From Liquidambar formosana (Eukaryota > Streptophyta > Magnoliopsida > Saxifragales > Altingiaceae): a stretch of DNA of 64,000 bases. The translations under genes and the position numbers were made by a program. Under the pieces are notes generated by a model. It saw nothing but the letters and a program-made list of their open reading frames with translations, did not search any database and was not told the origin of the DNA. Numbering within the stretch: the stretch's first letter is position 1; the number at the start of each line of letters is the position of its first letter. This document shows positions 35,852-48,532 of this stretch, in pieces. The DNA lies in NCBI GenBank assembly GCA_039720395.1, contig CM077826.1, forward strand, positions 14,441,962 to 14,505,961, given 5' to 3'.

Positions 35852-36914
35852 CGGATAAGTTCTAAATTTTTTGGATAAGGAAAAAAGCCCAATTGACGCC
35901 GTACTAAGCTGACTCTTCTTGTCATTATCAAGCGCCCCTATTAAATTTTGAAGGGCATTTTGGTGTGGAAACGGTCCTTTAGGGGGTTCATACGCTGCAC
36001 CAAAATAGCTATAATTGCTGAGACCGACCTATCATTACCCGTTGACATTAAAATGGTGGAGCCACCAATTTCAGGTTCATGTACATTTGGCGAGAACTTT
36101 GCCCGGGTTGAAGTGAAGCTCCGGAAAAGGAAAAAGTAAAATATAAAAAAAAGGATATTGCTTGGCTCCTGACAGTGGAGGAATAACTTCTCTTTTCTCT
36201 TACTCATACTATGCTATGTGTAATGGTTAATTTTTTAATATATGGATACAAATATGTGGACACATGAATACAAATATGTAGACATATAATCATATTCATT
36301 TGAACACATAAACATATATATATATAAACACATAAATGCATGTCTATAATAACATAACATAGAGATACATATATATAATCAATTCTCATTTGTTTGTTAT
36401 ACACGTGGCATAATATGAGTAGGAGGGAGGAGCAGTTGCTCTTCCACTGTGAAGAGTCAAGTATTATCTTAAAAAAAATTAGCTAGTTAAAGCTTTAAAT
36501 ATCCTACCGATGGCATGGTAACTTAGTATTATTTGTTTTACTTATTAAGTGAGTGATCTCGAATTTAAAATTATGAAAAAAATTGATACTCATTTGTTGA
36601 TAGTCTAGGGATGCAAACGAGTCAAATAGTAAGTTGCTCAAGCTCGGTTGGTTAAATTAATGAGCTCAAAAGTAAAGTTTGAGTTATGCTCATTTAGCTT
36701 ACAAACGAGTTCGAATGAACCTTTTATTAAGTTGAACCTTAGCAGTATTTTTAATAAACTTTAAAATAATACTCAAGCTCACCTCGTTTATCTCATGAGT
36801 GAGCTTGAACGAACTTTATATCGAGTCAATCTCATGTAATTTGGCTCGTTTTACAATCCTAACTGACCTAAGGAAGGTTAAGGATAAGGGTAGGTCCAAA
36901 AAAGAAATTAAAAA

Positions 36915-37084
36915 AGGGGAAATGCTAGTTAGTCCCACACTTTGCCCTACTATCTATAAGAGAATAAGAAGGTAAAATTGTAAGACCAACTGATATAATT
37001 AAACTTTAAAAATTAAAGTAATCTTTATTTTCTCATAATAAGACAAAGTGTAGGGTAAAGTGTGGGCTAACTAGCCTTTCCCTT
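36915..37084. mobile_element. Hairpin MITE family M4, left-duplicon copy
   Basis: AAGGGGAAATGCTAGTTAGT and CCCACACTTTGCCCTAC pair with the complement of the right end, AAGGGAAAGGCTAGTTAGCC and CACACTTTACCCTACAC. The same element sits at 42041-42206 at the matching place of the second duplicon, so it inserted before the segmental duplication. Confidence 0.75.
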
Positions 37085-38431
37085 AAAAAGGAAAGGTTAA
37101 GCAACTTTAGCTAACGCTCTTGGTAACATAATGTTTTACCCCCCTCAATGGAAAATCCCTTGTGGCTTATGCTCTCTCTCTCTCTCTCACATTTTCGTTC
37201 TAGGAAATCTTATAATGTTTATTTCATTTCAAAAATTAAAGCAAATAACTATTTTAATTGAAAGTCAATATATTAAATTGAGGCAGTTGCAATAAATATT
37301 ATATGGCTAGCTGAAGTAAATGAGTGTAAATACATAACTGAAACTTATATATCGAATATATTAAAAGTCCTTATTAAATGAAGTTTATCTGCTAAAATAA
37401 GAAGTATCGATGTCTTGACCTTAAAGGGTAGTGGTGTGAGTTTGTTTTAATGAAGATCCTTCCTTGAGGGTCAGCAAATTTGTAGACAAACCTAATCATG
37501 AAAGAATTTAGGTGAAATGAATAATCAACCTAGTGATAATAAACATTTAGATCATATTAAATAAACTAATATTGAAAATATAAGTGGAGCGTTGAATTAT
37601 GTAGAAGATAAAATTTATGATATGTTATGTACTTATGTAAATTAGTTAATATATATGTAGAAAAACTCAAGAAAATATCCATAAAAAATTCATCACGTTA
37701 AGAGAAAAAAAACATACATATATATAGACTTAAAAGTTCTAGTAATAAATGAAATTCTAAGATTATATATTGGAACTAAAATTACTTAAGATGTTTATAG
37801 CAAAAAAGACATCGGAAAGATTTTGAAATAATTAAAGAAATAAATATGGGTTTGACAGAAGAGACTACTGATTTGGATAATGAGTCCGAAGTATCATTTA
37901 ATACAAGTAGAAAGTTCAATGCATGAATCTGAAGGTGATGATCTTAAAAAGAAAGCTAAAAGACAGAACTATAAAGATGATGAGCAGCCCCACGGAGATA
38001 GAATAGGATAAGAATTTAGAACATCTGAACATGAAGATACAAATTAATGAACATATATCCCATAGAAGAACATATAAAAGGAAATTGAAGTTATGAATAT
38101 ATATCCCATATATCTAATATGTGTAGGACACTTTCCGTACGCATCCAATAAATAAAAAAATTAGAATAATTTCGAATATGGGAGGGATACGGACACGGGA
38201 GGGACACGGCGTGAATACGGTGGGGTAAAAAATAGAAATTTAAATTATTTTAAAAGACAAAATTTTAGTTATTTTAAACAATTGATGGGTGCTTTTGCAA
38301 AAACCCAAAAATTCTTTTTGTTATGTACTTATGTCTCATTATAACTTATGAATGTCTTGCTTGTTATGTGATTTTTATTTTTTATTTTTTATTTTATTTT
38401 TTTGTTTTTGAACTCTATCTTTCAAATGGAA

Positions 38432-38462
<31 letters not shown>

Positions 38463-38947
38463 TATTATTTATTTATTTATTACCATATCCCTGCCGTATC
38501 GTGTCTTGGGTGTTAGAGTGTCTATATCGTGTCGTAACCATGTCGCATGTCCGTATCCGTGCTTCTTAGCTTACCATCCACTTTATCTGTCAAAAGTATA
38601 TAAATGAAAGCAAATATGGCTCAGCATAGAATAAGGAAAAGTTACAAATATAGATGGATGAGAGATTGTTGACGAAATAAATAGGTGAATTAACATAGGG
38701 CAAAAAGAAATTGCGTGTAATGATGATGTCACAACATCTTAATTAAGAAATAAGAAGAATGGAGGTAAATTAAATATTAGGTATGACATTAATGAATAAT
38801 GAACATATCAGATTTGACATTTTTTGTTTTATGCACTAATTCTCTCTTACTCGTTTGTACTATTGATGATGTAATATCACCATTACATATAAGTTTTTCT
38901 CAATTATTTAAGGCTTTCAAAACCCAGTCTCCTACCCCTCTCCCTAA

Positions 38948-40000
38948 TTGTAACGCTCCAAAAATTATATACAGTAAATATGTATAATTTTTATGAGTTC
39001 CATACAAATAAAATATTTTCAAAAATAAAATTGCGCAACTATGGGTAGTAATGGTTAACCCAAGAATCATTATAAATATATATTGGTCAACTAATTAAAT
39101 AAAATTATATTAGCTTTAAATAAAATAAATATACATGATAATTTTTCTAAATCTCGATCCCAATTCTACTACGTGTATTCAACAATGATCACCTAAAAAT
39201 ATATTGGGGTGAGCAAATAACAGGCCAATAGGAAATCTAATTTCTATATAATAAATAATGTTTCAAATATCACATGCAAGTATTTATATATTCAAAATAA
39301 TATATAAATCAAATAATACGAATCCCAAATCATCAACCTCAAATATAATCCAAGTGTCAATGAAATCAACTATCATAATCCATGATATCAAATAATATTA
39401 TCATCAAATATATGAATCAAAATACTCATCATTCATTGTACAAAAATTAAACCCTTACCTAAATAATGAATGAATAAAATAAAAATCTACCGCTGTAAAT
39501 ATCAAATTAGAGCTCTTATGCTCCGACGAGCCACTGACAGCCCTCTGCCTCCCTCGGCATCCGCCCAGCCTTCTCCCGTCCCTATCTCCTATCTCTGTCT
39601 TCCTTCATTTCTTCTTTCCCTTTCTTTTCTTTATTTTATTCCTCACTAGGCCACTTCTCTTTCTTTTACCTTTTCTTTTGTTATTGCATGCCACCTCCAT
39701 CAAGGATGGTTTTATACCCAGCACTTTCTTCCCTACCACTCCTCTCTTCTTCAAATCCACCAAAAGCAATCTCCTTCTTCTTCTTCTTCTTCTTCCTCCA
39801 TTTTTTTTAAAAAAATTTTTTTTTGACACAACAACCCACCTATCCAATATATTATTTTCTCCACCGAGAATGGGTTTTAAATCCCATAATGTGACACTTT
39901 ATAAACAAAAACAACCCAACAATCAGTTGGTTCGACCGAACGGGAACTCAAAATCATTTTTTTTGAAACGAGTCATTATATTCCATCACCCTTAAAAGAA
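38948..40000. other. Insertion of unknown type, possible LTR fragment
   Basis: The stretch opens TGTAACGCTCCAAAAATTAT, like the start of some plant LTRs. It contains a CT-rich part (39540-39660) and a TTC run (39773-39795). No matching end or target duplication was located. Overlapping frames on both strands are low-complexity. Confidence 0.3.
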
Positions 40001-40070
40001 ATTTCTTTCTCGAAACTTGAATAACCTTGAATTAAATACGTTATATAGTTATACTATTACGTTTTCGCTA

Positions 40071-40668
40071 CAAAACTCTGATTTTAAAAGAACTGATAAA
40101 TAAAACAAAAATTTTTCTTCTCAAGAAAACAATTTTTCTAAAAAAGTAAGATATTATATTTTCTTATCAAGAATTTCAAAATAAACCACAGTACCACATG
40201 CAGTACTAACTCAACCATGCGATCTCATATTAAAACAATACCTTCACTTTTTCTAAATCTTGGATTTGTCCGCTCCTAATGTGAAATATGTGACTCATCC
40301 CTAAGTCTCAACCCCACCCTCATCCTCATTCTCACACATCTTGGGTCCATTGGGACTGTTAGTTCTCTCAACCTCACCCTCACGGCCTCACCTATCTATA
40401 ACCAGTTTGGACTATTGGGATTGTTGGTCCTATTAGGACTATTGTCACATCAGGAGCAGACAAGTCTAATATCTGGGAAAAGTGAAGGTATATATTGTCT
40501 TAATATGAGATGACATGGTTGAGTTAGTACCACATGTGGTATTGTGATTTATTTTGAAATTCTTGATGAAAAAATACAATATCTTATTATTTTAGAAAAA
40601 TTATTTTCTTGAGAAATGGAAATTTTTTTTGTTTTACTTATGAGCTTTTTTAAGTTTGAGTTGTGCAG
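40071..40668. mobile_element. Long-armed hairpin element (about 600 bp)
   Basis: Arms of roughly 200 bp face each other. On the left are TTCTCAAGAAAACAATTTTT, AAGAATTTCAAAATAAACCA and CAGTACTAACTCAACCATG. The complement of the right reads TTCTCAAGAAAATAATTTTT, AAGAATTTCAAAATAAATCA and TGGTACTAACTCAACCATG. The central 240 bp (40250-40450) carry 'ttggg(t)cc..attgggac' repeats. No protein is encoded and no target duplication is assigned. Confidence 0.75.
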
Positions 40669-40950
40669 TAGAAGCATAGTAATGTCCCTATATGTATTTG
40701 TTTATGGGTATTGGTGAAATTCGAAGACGAATTTCCTTTTTGGTGGGAAGATTGTGATGAGCTGTTTAAAATTTATATAGATTATATTATTATATAGTGA
40801 TGCACTTGTATAGCATTCCATGATGCACTTGTATAGCATTCCGGCGGAACTTCTCTCTGGGTTGTGGAATGATGAATGTAATGATAGACTAATATTATTT
40901 TGATTAAAATAATATTTTTTTTTAACAATCGTTGAGGAGGTGGCTGTGAA

Positions 40951-41180
40951 GTTCATCCTATAACCCAAGGGGTTTGGTCTAGTGGTAAACTGGCTAGGCC
41001 TGCAAGTTGGGCGAATGTTAGCTGGATACTCTATGAGGTCCAGCGTTCGATCATCCGCTTGTGAAAAACACCCCCTGGGAAGAGCTTTACCGTACAGTTC
41101 CCAGCTCGGAGTGGTTACTCACTTATATACCAAAAAAAAAAAAAAAGAAAAAAAAAAGAAAAAAAGAAGATCGTCCTATG
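40951..41180 (+). mobile_element. tRNA-derived SINE with poly-A tail
   Basis: The head has an A-box (TTTGGTCTAGTGGTAAACTG) and a B-box-like GCGTTCGATCATCC. The body is about 170 bp and ends in an A-rich tail (41131-41166). Imperfect flanking repeats TTCATCCTAT (40952-40961) and ATCGTCCTAT (41170-41179) mark the target duplication. It is not a functional tRNA, because the anticodon stem and 3' acceptor half are absent. Confidence 0.7.
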
Positions 41181-42040
41181 TTTTAAAAATGAATGCTTTT
41201 GGCGGAAAGAAGAAATAAAAAGAAATGTCGAGAAGTAAAATAAAAAAAAGAATTAAGGTTTTTTTTATTTTTTTATTTTTTTTTCAGACAAGTTCAAAAT
41301 TTTTTGGATAAGGAAGAAAGCCCAATTGACACCGTAGCTCTTTTTGTCATTATCAAGCGCCCCTCTTAAATTTTGAAGGGCACTTGGTGTGGAAACGGAC
41401 CTTTAGGGGGTTCATTCGCTGCACCAATTATAGCTATGATTGCTGAGACCGACCTATCATTGAGTCGTTGACATTAAAATGGTGGAGCCACCGATTTCAG
41501 GTTCATGTACATTTGGCGAGAATTTTGCGCGGGTTGAAGCGAAGCTCTGGAATCTGGATATCTTAATTGATGACAACCGGAAAAGGAAAATATAAAATAC
41601 AAAAAAATTAGCTAGTTAAAGCTTTAAATATCTTATCGATGGCATGGTAATCTAATATTATTTGTTTTATTTATTAAGTGAGTTATCTTAAATTTAAAAT
41701 TATGAAAAAAATTGATATCTATCTGTTGACCGTCTAAGGATGTAAACAAGCCGAGTAATAAGTTGTTCAAACTCGACTCATTAAATTAACGAGTTCAAAA
41801 GTAAATTTTGTACTCATTTAGTTTATAAATGAGTTTGAACAAACCTTTTATTGAGTCGAGCCTTAGTAGTATTTTTGATAAACTTTAAAATGATACTCGA
41901 GCACATCTCGTTTATCTCATGAACAAGCTTGAACGAACTTTATATCGAGTCAATCTCGTGTAATTTGGCTCGTTTTACAATCCTGACTGACCTAAGGAAA
42001 GTTAAGGATAAGGGCAGATCCTAAAAAGAAATTAAAAAAA

Positions 42041-42206
42041 GAGAAATGCTAGCTAATTAGTCCCACACTTTCCATTACAATGAGAGAATAAGAGGGTAAA
42101 ATTGTAGAACCAACTGATATGGTTAAATCCTAAAATAAACAATTCTTATTTTTTCATAGTAGGACAAAGTGTAGGGTAGATTGTGGGGCTAACTAGCATT
42201 TCCCTT
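42041..42206. mobile_element. Hairpin MITE family M4, right-duplicon copy
   Basis: Orthologous in position to 36915-37084, with ends GAGAAATGCTAGCTAATTAG and GGGGCTAACTAGCATTTCCC. Confidence 0.7.
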
Positions 42207-42293
42207 AAAAAAGAAAAGTTAAGTAACTTTAGCTAACCTTCTTGGTAACATAATTTTTTACCCCCCTCAGTGGAAAATCCCTTATAGCTTATG

Positions 42294-42321
<28 letters not shown>
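42294..42321. repeat. (CT)n microsatellite, longer than in the sister duplicon
   Basis: The sister site at 37173-37188 has a shorter CT run followed by extra unique bases, showing length change after the duplication. Confidence 0.85.
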
Positions 42322-42326
<5 letters not shown>

Positions 42327-42729
42327 CAAAAATTAAAGCAATTAGCTATTTTAATTGAAAGTCAATATATTAAATTGAGGTAGTTGCATGCAATAAATAT
42401 TATATGGCTAGCTGAAGTAAATGAGTGTAATTACATAACTGAAACTTATATATCGAAGATATTAAAGGTCCTTATTAAATGAAGTTTATCAGCTAAAATA
42501 AGAAGAAGTATCGATGTCTTGACCTAGCTTAAAGGGTAGTGGTTTGAGTTTGTTTTAATGAAGATCGATCCATTCTTGTGGGTCAGCAAATTTGTAGACA
42601 AACATAATTACGGAGGAATTTAGGTGAAATGAATTAATAATCAACCTAGTGATAATAAACATTTAGACCATATTAAATAAACTAATATTGAAAATACAAG
42701 TGGAGCGATGAATTATGTAGAAGATAAAA

Positions 42730-43331
42730 TTTAGGGGAAATATCCAAAACCTCCATCGAATATAAAATCATATCTAAAAACCCCATTAAATATTTTTTCT
42801 ATCCATCTAATCCAAATAAAAAAGAATTAGATCCATTAACTCCAATCAGTTAAATTTTTGTTTACTACGGTTAAAAGAAAAGAGTGATCCGACTAAAATG
42901 CCCTTCTTTCACAATAATATTTTAATGACAAAAATGCATATTTAAGTAAATTTTCCCTTTTACCCATCTTTTCCTAAACTTGCATACCTGCACTCCCACA
43001 CCCTCTTTTTCTTCTCCCTTCCCCTCATGTGTAATTGTGTACATTAGAGAAGAATTAATTAATGATAGTTAATTTTTTTCTAATTACACTAGAAAGGATA
43101 AAAGTTGAAATTCAATTAAATATGAAATTTTTTCATTTAACATATTCATGTCCAAAAAGGGCATTTTAGTCGGATTACTCTTTTCTTTTAACAACAGTAA
43201 ACAAAAAATTAACTGGTTAGAGTTAATAGATATGATTATTTTTTATTTGGATTAGATGGATAGAAAATACATTTAATGGAGTTTTTGGATATGAATTTAT
43301 TTTTGAGGGAGTTTATGGATATTTCCCCTTA
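42730..43331. mobile_element. PIF/Harbinger-like MITE with long arms and TTA duplication
   Basis: The element at 42733-43328 (596 bp) is flanked by TTA at 42730-42732 and 43329-43331. Arms of about 185 bp: GGGGAAATATCCAAAACCTC, TCTATCCATCTAATCCAAAT and AGTGATCCGACTAAAATGCC on the left, and their complements on the right (GGCATTTTAGTCGGATTACT, ATTTGGATTAGATGGATAGA, GGATATTTCCCC). A TTA target duplication is the hallmark of PIF/Harbinger (Tourist) elements. It marks the end of homology with the left duplicon. Confidence 0.85.
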
Positions 43332-43927
43332 ATTCAATTCCAACCAAATAAACATGGCATTAGTGTTTCATGACTTTCATGCTAATAGGTTAAGAATTTA
43401 GGATGAAGATGTAGAATAGGGATGTAAGTTGATTTAGTTGGGTTTGATTTGATTTTAAGTCAAACTGGAATTGAATCAATCGAAGTCAATTTTGGAAAAT
43501 TAGAATCAAAATCGAATCGAATTGAACAGGAATCCAATTGAATGAACTAAATAAAAGTCGGGTTTGTTTGGTTCAATTCTCTGTTTTGACAATATTTAAT
43601 AAACCTGCTTCCAAGAAATAATTATTTTGTAAAAAAGAAAAAGAAAAAGAAAAAGAAAAATACTAAGCTTATTTAGACAAACAAATAAAAAGATTGATAA
43701 TAAGATTTAAACATATATAAAAATTCATTAACAAACATAACTAGAAATTGTTTCTAGTGAATTTGATTTCTTTGAATTCAAATGGAATTCCAAATTCAGG
43801 TTTTCCATGTGAATATCCAATAAGAAGCTAGAAATTATCCACCTTTTGTTTTCTTACTTTGGGTGGCATGGGGTGGGTTAGAGGATTGGAGGTTCGTTAG
43901 GGATTCCTATGCTGTTTAAAAATAAAT
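43332..43927. other. Intergenic, no gene seen
   Basis: AT-rich, with a short repeated 'aaagaaa' tract (43635-43660). No recognisable coding sequence. Confidence 0.4.
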
Positions 43928-44006
43928 AAACAATTCTAACAATGACTACTAACTGTAATTATTTTTCCCGTAACCCAACCAATTCAAAATTCCAACCCCC
44001 CCCCTT
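43928..44006. mobile_element. Mutator-like MITE, right half only
   Basis: 'acaatgactactaactgtaattatttttccc', 'aacccaaccaattcaaaattcc' and a C-run match the right half of the copy at 6806-6970. Nearby 44024-44130 also parallels 7010-7130 ('cctattgctata', 'ataattctcat', 'tggccaaat'), so a larger block was duplicated. Confidence 0.6.
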
Positions 44007-44009
44007 TTT

Positions 44010-46573
44010 TTTGGCTGCGTTGTTGGTGGACCTATTGCTATAAATAATAATTCTCATAGTGTGGACCTATGGCCAAATCTCCTTTAAAACTTTATGTCTG
44101 GTTCAATTTACAATGCAACTGTGATCTCTTAAACTTAATTAGAACATTTTATATCACACTTTATTCCTCAAAATTTTTTGTTAAATGTTTGATCACATCA
44201 ATTTTGCAAACAAAAAATTGTGATGGAATGTTGACCAAATTTCTATAGTTCCCTTCATATCCACATTGATGAAAGGACCATCTCGATCCAAATTCAAAGA
44301 ATTTTGACGTGGAAAGCAGTATCAAACCCAAGAGAAATTCTCGAATGTGAATGTTCAAACACAGGGAAAAGAAGAAAAAAAAAAAAAACACAAAAGAATT
44401 TGTTTATTTAGTTATTTTATTTTTTGGTTAAACATATACAAAGGATTTTTGCCCATTATATTTTATTTAGTAGTTTATTTCATAGTTGCCAGCCACAGCT
44501 AACCGCTGGGCCAAGACAAAAAGTGTTAATATAGTACGTAGTTGTTTCAACCATACACAAGAATTAGTCTCTTTTTTGTATGTAGGGATGTATTGAACTT
44601 AATTATTTGATGCGCCATTATATTATTTTTTATTGTGGATGATATACTGCTAACTATACATGTGGCATTGGCCATGTATTTCTCTTCCATTTTATTCTGT
44701 TAGGGAGGTTAATTAATTAACCAGCTTTAAAAAAGAAAAATTGATGTAGAGGGGATAATCTATGAGTTTGGCTGAAAAGTTTATTAATCAACTTCTCAAT
44801 CTCTCGGATAGGTGGACAACTCAATTATCACGCTTGTTAATCAACAGAGTTTGAACAGAGGCCCTGTCCCTCTCCGAGAGATTAGTCCAATGTAGGCTAC
44901 ATACCAAACCCACCCCCCCCCCCCCCCCCCACCCAAAAAAAAAACCAAAAAAAAAAAAAAAGCAACCTAACCTTGTTCCTGTTCCCCTTTTGGGCCTTTT
45001 CCCCTTCTAAGTTCTAACACAAAAAAATATATAAATAAAAAATGACAAAAGAAGTTGTAGGGTTAGGAACTTAGGATAGGGGATGAAGGATGAGGCCGAT
45101 CAAATCTACAAATTTATCATGTAGGATTCTTGTAAAAGAAAAAGAAAAAGAAAAAAAGAACACCCAATCGTTCCGTAAAAAGAAAAACTAAGCATTTTTA
45201 CCATATTCAAATGTCTATGATGTTCATCTTTCTTCATCAATCTTTGTCTTGGGAAACTGTTCAATCGAGTTTCAAAACCCTAGACTTGGTGATGGTTTGT
45301 TTGGAGGAAGAAGAAGAACAAGAAAAAGAAGACTTTGAAAAGCCTATATATGTTTAGTTGTTTGTTGAGACACATTGTGACATAAAGAAGTCCTGACTCG
45401 CACAGACCATTTCTTTTTAGCTCATGAGGCGGCTTATCTTCATTCTCAATTTTCACTCAAACAATTTTCGCTAGTACAATCTAGTAGTGGAAGGACTCCC
45501 AAACAAGCATGCAAAAAAAATGACAAGGTGAAGATTTCAATAGAAAATCCATCCAAATTTTTTTTACTAGAATCCTCATGAATTTGAAGAAAAGTACGTG
45601 TAAAAAATAAATAAAAACATTATAACAATGTAAATATTTAATTAGATCTGATTTATCTCCAATTCTTATTTAAATTATCTCTAGATTTATATTTAAACCC
45701 TAATAAAAATGTTTTGTAATTAAACAATTTCAATTATGAATGAGTATCAGTTTTTCCATTCCTTCCTCTCAAAGTCATTGGTGAGATTTACTGGCTCCAA
45801 TATCATCGCTTTGAAGAGGTTTACGTAGAAATCTTTGCACAGGTGGATAATAGTGCTTCTAGTTGGAAATTTGGACTGCAGCCGACCGACGAGCCTTTAA
45901 TGGGCCCAATGGCCCTGAAATTGCCCTTTTGCGAAAATGAAGATGATCAGAGCATGTAGAATTGTAGATGCATGGTCCTTTGAGAGAGATTTCCATCCAT
46001 ATATGGAAGTTCTCCATATCTCTTCCTTGGTCTTGAGATATCAAGAAATCAAGATTCTATGGCTACCGAATCCAGAAGGGTTGAATTTAGAATCGAATCA
46101 ACCCAAAACCAAATCACGAACCGAACGCATTGAAGTTCAAAATTTGAGGAAAATGTCGACACCTAATGAGAAAATACCAATTTTCTTTCATCCAATCACA
46201 TGACCATAAAATAAATTAAAGTTACTAACTGGTCAGTTAGAGTTCTTAATTCTAATATCCAATCCAAAAAAAAAGACACTTCCATTTGATTGCATTTTTG
46301 CAGACAGCTGACGAGATATCATTGTTGCATGCATTTCTTTATTTTTATTTTTATTTTTTATTTTTTGGGGTGGTGGAGGGGGGGGGGGGGGGGGGGGTGG
46401 TGTTGATTAAAGACACCTCTAATCTTTCTTATCATCACAGGTTAAGAATACAAAAGTAGCTGACTAATGAGTATGAAAATGTGAAATTGGAGAGAGGTAT
46501 GCTGTCCTTGATTTTCCTAGTTTTTCATACACTTACCCAAACAATAGGACGGATTACATAATAATAATAATAG
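44010..46573. other. Upstream region of S-domain locus A, partial block R, no gene seen
   Basis: This contains a partial copy of block R (44230-44460), a C-run (44911-44930), A-runs, and a G-run (46378-46397). The expected first ~950 bases of the lectin exon are absent. The DNA just before 46574 is a TAA microsatellite. Frames at 45859-46203 are not recognisable. Confidence 0.45.
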
Positions 46574-47981
46574 AATTCGTATTGTGTTGTGAACTATCAA
46601 AAGGCTGACTGTCAATGCATTCCAGGATTCGAATTAGTTAACCGGGCCAACTGGAGTTCAGGCTGCGAAAGCAATTTCACTGCAGATGGTTGCACAAACA
46701 AGAATGGAAGTATCAAATACACCTTCCAAGAATTGCCTAATATCGAGTGGCGAATGGATCCATACTTGGTTCAATCGTTACCTACCAAAGAAGATTGCGA
46801 AAAAACATGTTCGGAAGAATGCAATTGTGGAGCTGCACTATTCAAAGATGGGAACTGCAGCAGGCTACAACTTCCTTTAATATATGGGAGAATACTGAAT
46901 GATTCAAACGTATATTCCATCAAGTTAGGTACGTATATGCATGTATGTTTGGACTATATTCTCATAATTAATATGAGAATACAAGTGTCGTCTAATGAAC
47001 CCTATATCATGAATCTCCCCATACTGCGTGCGTAGCCTTATTGACATTTTTTAACATCTAGTTAGTATTGAAGATCTTTATGACATTACTCTCCAGTCAC
47101 AGATTAATAAAGTGAAGCATATATATGGTCACAGCTCAAAAGGATGTTGAAGATCAGCGATTGCTGTTAATTATATTGCTTCCAATTGCTCTGGTCATTC
47201 TCTCACTAGGCTTCATCATGTGCTACTTACGAAGGAGAACGCTGAAATCACAAGGTAATTATCTTACTTGTTTGAGTTCATTATTTATAACTATGAAATT
47301 AAAGGAGAATTCACCTTTAATTTATGATCATGATTGAGGTGGCTAACATTTTTCATTCTCTTTTATCCTTTTTGTTTAATTGGATGAGAGCTACAGAAAA
47401 AGAATCACTATCTATACTCGAAGGCACTATAGAAGCTGCTGAAAACATCAATAGTAATGCTCCTAATTTACAAGTCTTTAGTTTTGCTAAACTTGTAGTC
47501 GCTACAAATAACTTTTCAATCGAGAATAAGCTTGGACAAGGTGGTTATGGACCTGTTTACAAGGTAATATTTGTTCTTAAAACTGTCTCTTTATTCTTCT
47601 GCACAAGGGAAGCTTTGAGACATACAATTTCTGCATGTGTAGGTTTTAGGAACAAATGAAACAATGTACAATTAATGGAGGAGATCGATAATTTTAGGGA
47701 AGAATTTAAAACACTCCCCTCCAAACTGCATTATGAGGCTAGAAATATTTTCGTGTAAAAAGTGCACCCCTCAAATAGATTTGGTTTATTCACCTAGCTT
47801 CTTCTTTAATTGAAATATATATATCTTCATTATAGAGCTTTCCTGGGCAGCATCCTTTAGACACTGGCCAGTTCATAAGTATGGCTTCAATTAGTCAACT
47901 TTATAATCTAAACATCAGGAAGCACTATTTACACTCCAATACTTTGGGTTACAGCACTTTAATTTATATTGTTCATGGTGC

Positions 47982-48532
47982 AAGAGTAATGTAGCGGAAT
48001 GTAATAGACAAGCTCATAGCTAGGGAAGCACACAACCTTCTACAAGTCTATTGATTATCACCACGACAATGCCAAAAAGGTAGGCAACTACAATTCAAAG
48101 TTCAAACAAGAATATGAAAAGTAGGGATAAAAGAGTACAATTTTCTAATTCTCATTAATCAAACTAACGTAATCAATAATCCATTATGCCAAGAGGCTAC
48201 ATCGATCCCTAATTTATAGAGAACTAAATCATAAACCTTACATAACAAGGAAAACTAAAAATAATTGTAGGACAAGGCAATTTAAAAATAAGGAAATACC
48301 AAAAAAATAGAAAATACATAATATATATATATATATATATATATTTAAAACTATGAAATAACTAAAAAATTTAAATTAGTTAAACTAGGTAAAAATTGAA
48401 TAAAAAGAAATAGAAAGATAAGGTAATATTTAATAAAAGATCTAAAAATAAAAAATAAATACGGAATTAATAAATATGGTGACCAACTGGTTAGTGCACG
48501 AAGGCGCCCAGTCAATGTCTTACATCAAAGAG
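47982..48532 (+). mobile_element. Solo LTR in the kinase intron of locus A (AAGAG duplication)
   Basis: The element at 47987-48527 (541 bp) starts TAATGTAGCGGAA and ends CTTACATCA, with AAGAG at 47982-47986 and 48528-48532. It is a diverged relative of the LTR at 59672-60110: 'gattatcaccacgacaatgcca', 'gtaggcaactacaat' and 'agagaactaa' match there. The start has a TG-to-TA change. Confidence 0.7.

Larger units (their letters stand above)
34080..37650. repeat. Segmental duplication, left copy
   Basis: Blocks 34080-34490 and 35850-37650 recur in the same order and orientation at 38570-38950 and 41283-42732. Landmarks are 'gacattaatgaataatga', 'gatgatgtaatatca', 'aagcccaattgac', 'gctgagaccgacctatcatt', 'agctagttaaagctttaaat' and 'gaagtttatc'. 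No gene was recognised. A small frame at 35948-36139 (MKGILVWKRSFRGFIRC...) is not preserved intact in the second copy. Confidence 0.8.
38570..42732. repeat. Segmental duplication, right copy with later insertions
   Basis: Homologous to 34080-37650. Between its two conserved blocks (38570-38950 and 41283-42732) lie a repeat-like stretch starting TGTAACGCTCC (38948), the hairpin element at 40071-40668 and the SINE at 40962-41170. None of these has a counterpart in the left copy. Confidence 0.75.

Noticed and set aside
35948..36139. 63-codon frame in the left segmental duplicon
   Set aside because: The second copy (41360-41540) has changes that break it, and no family is recognised.
39605..39995. 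Lysine/arginine-rich and leucine-rich frames on opposite strands
   Set aside because: They arise from TTC/TTT runs, and no homologous protein is recognised.
40962..41050. Possible tRNA gene (A-box and B-box present)
   Set aside because: The anticodon arm and the closing acceptor strand are missing and a poly-A tail follows, so it is a tRNA-derived SINE.
46589..46591. Start codon for a short PAN protein at locus A
   Set aside because: The codon is GTG in the middle of a conserved EGF-like segment. It is the truncation point of a longer exon, not a start.
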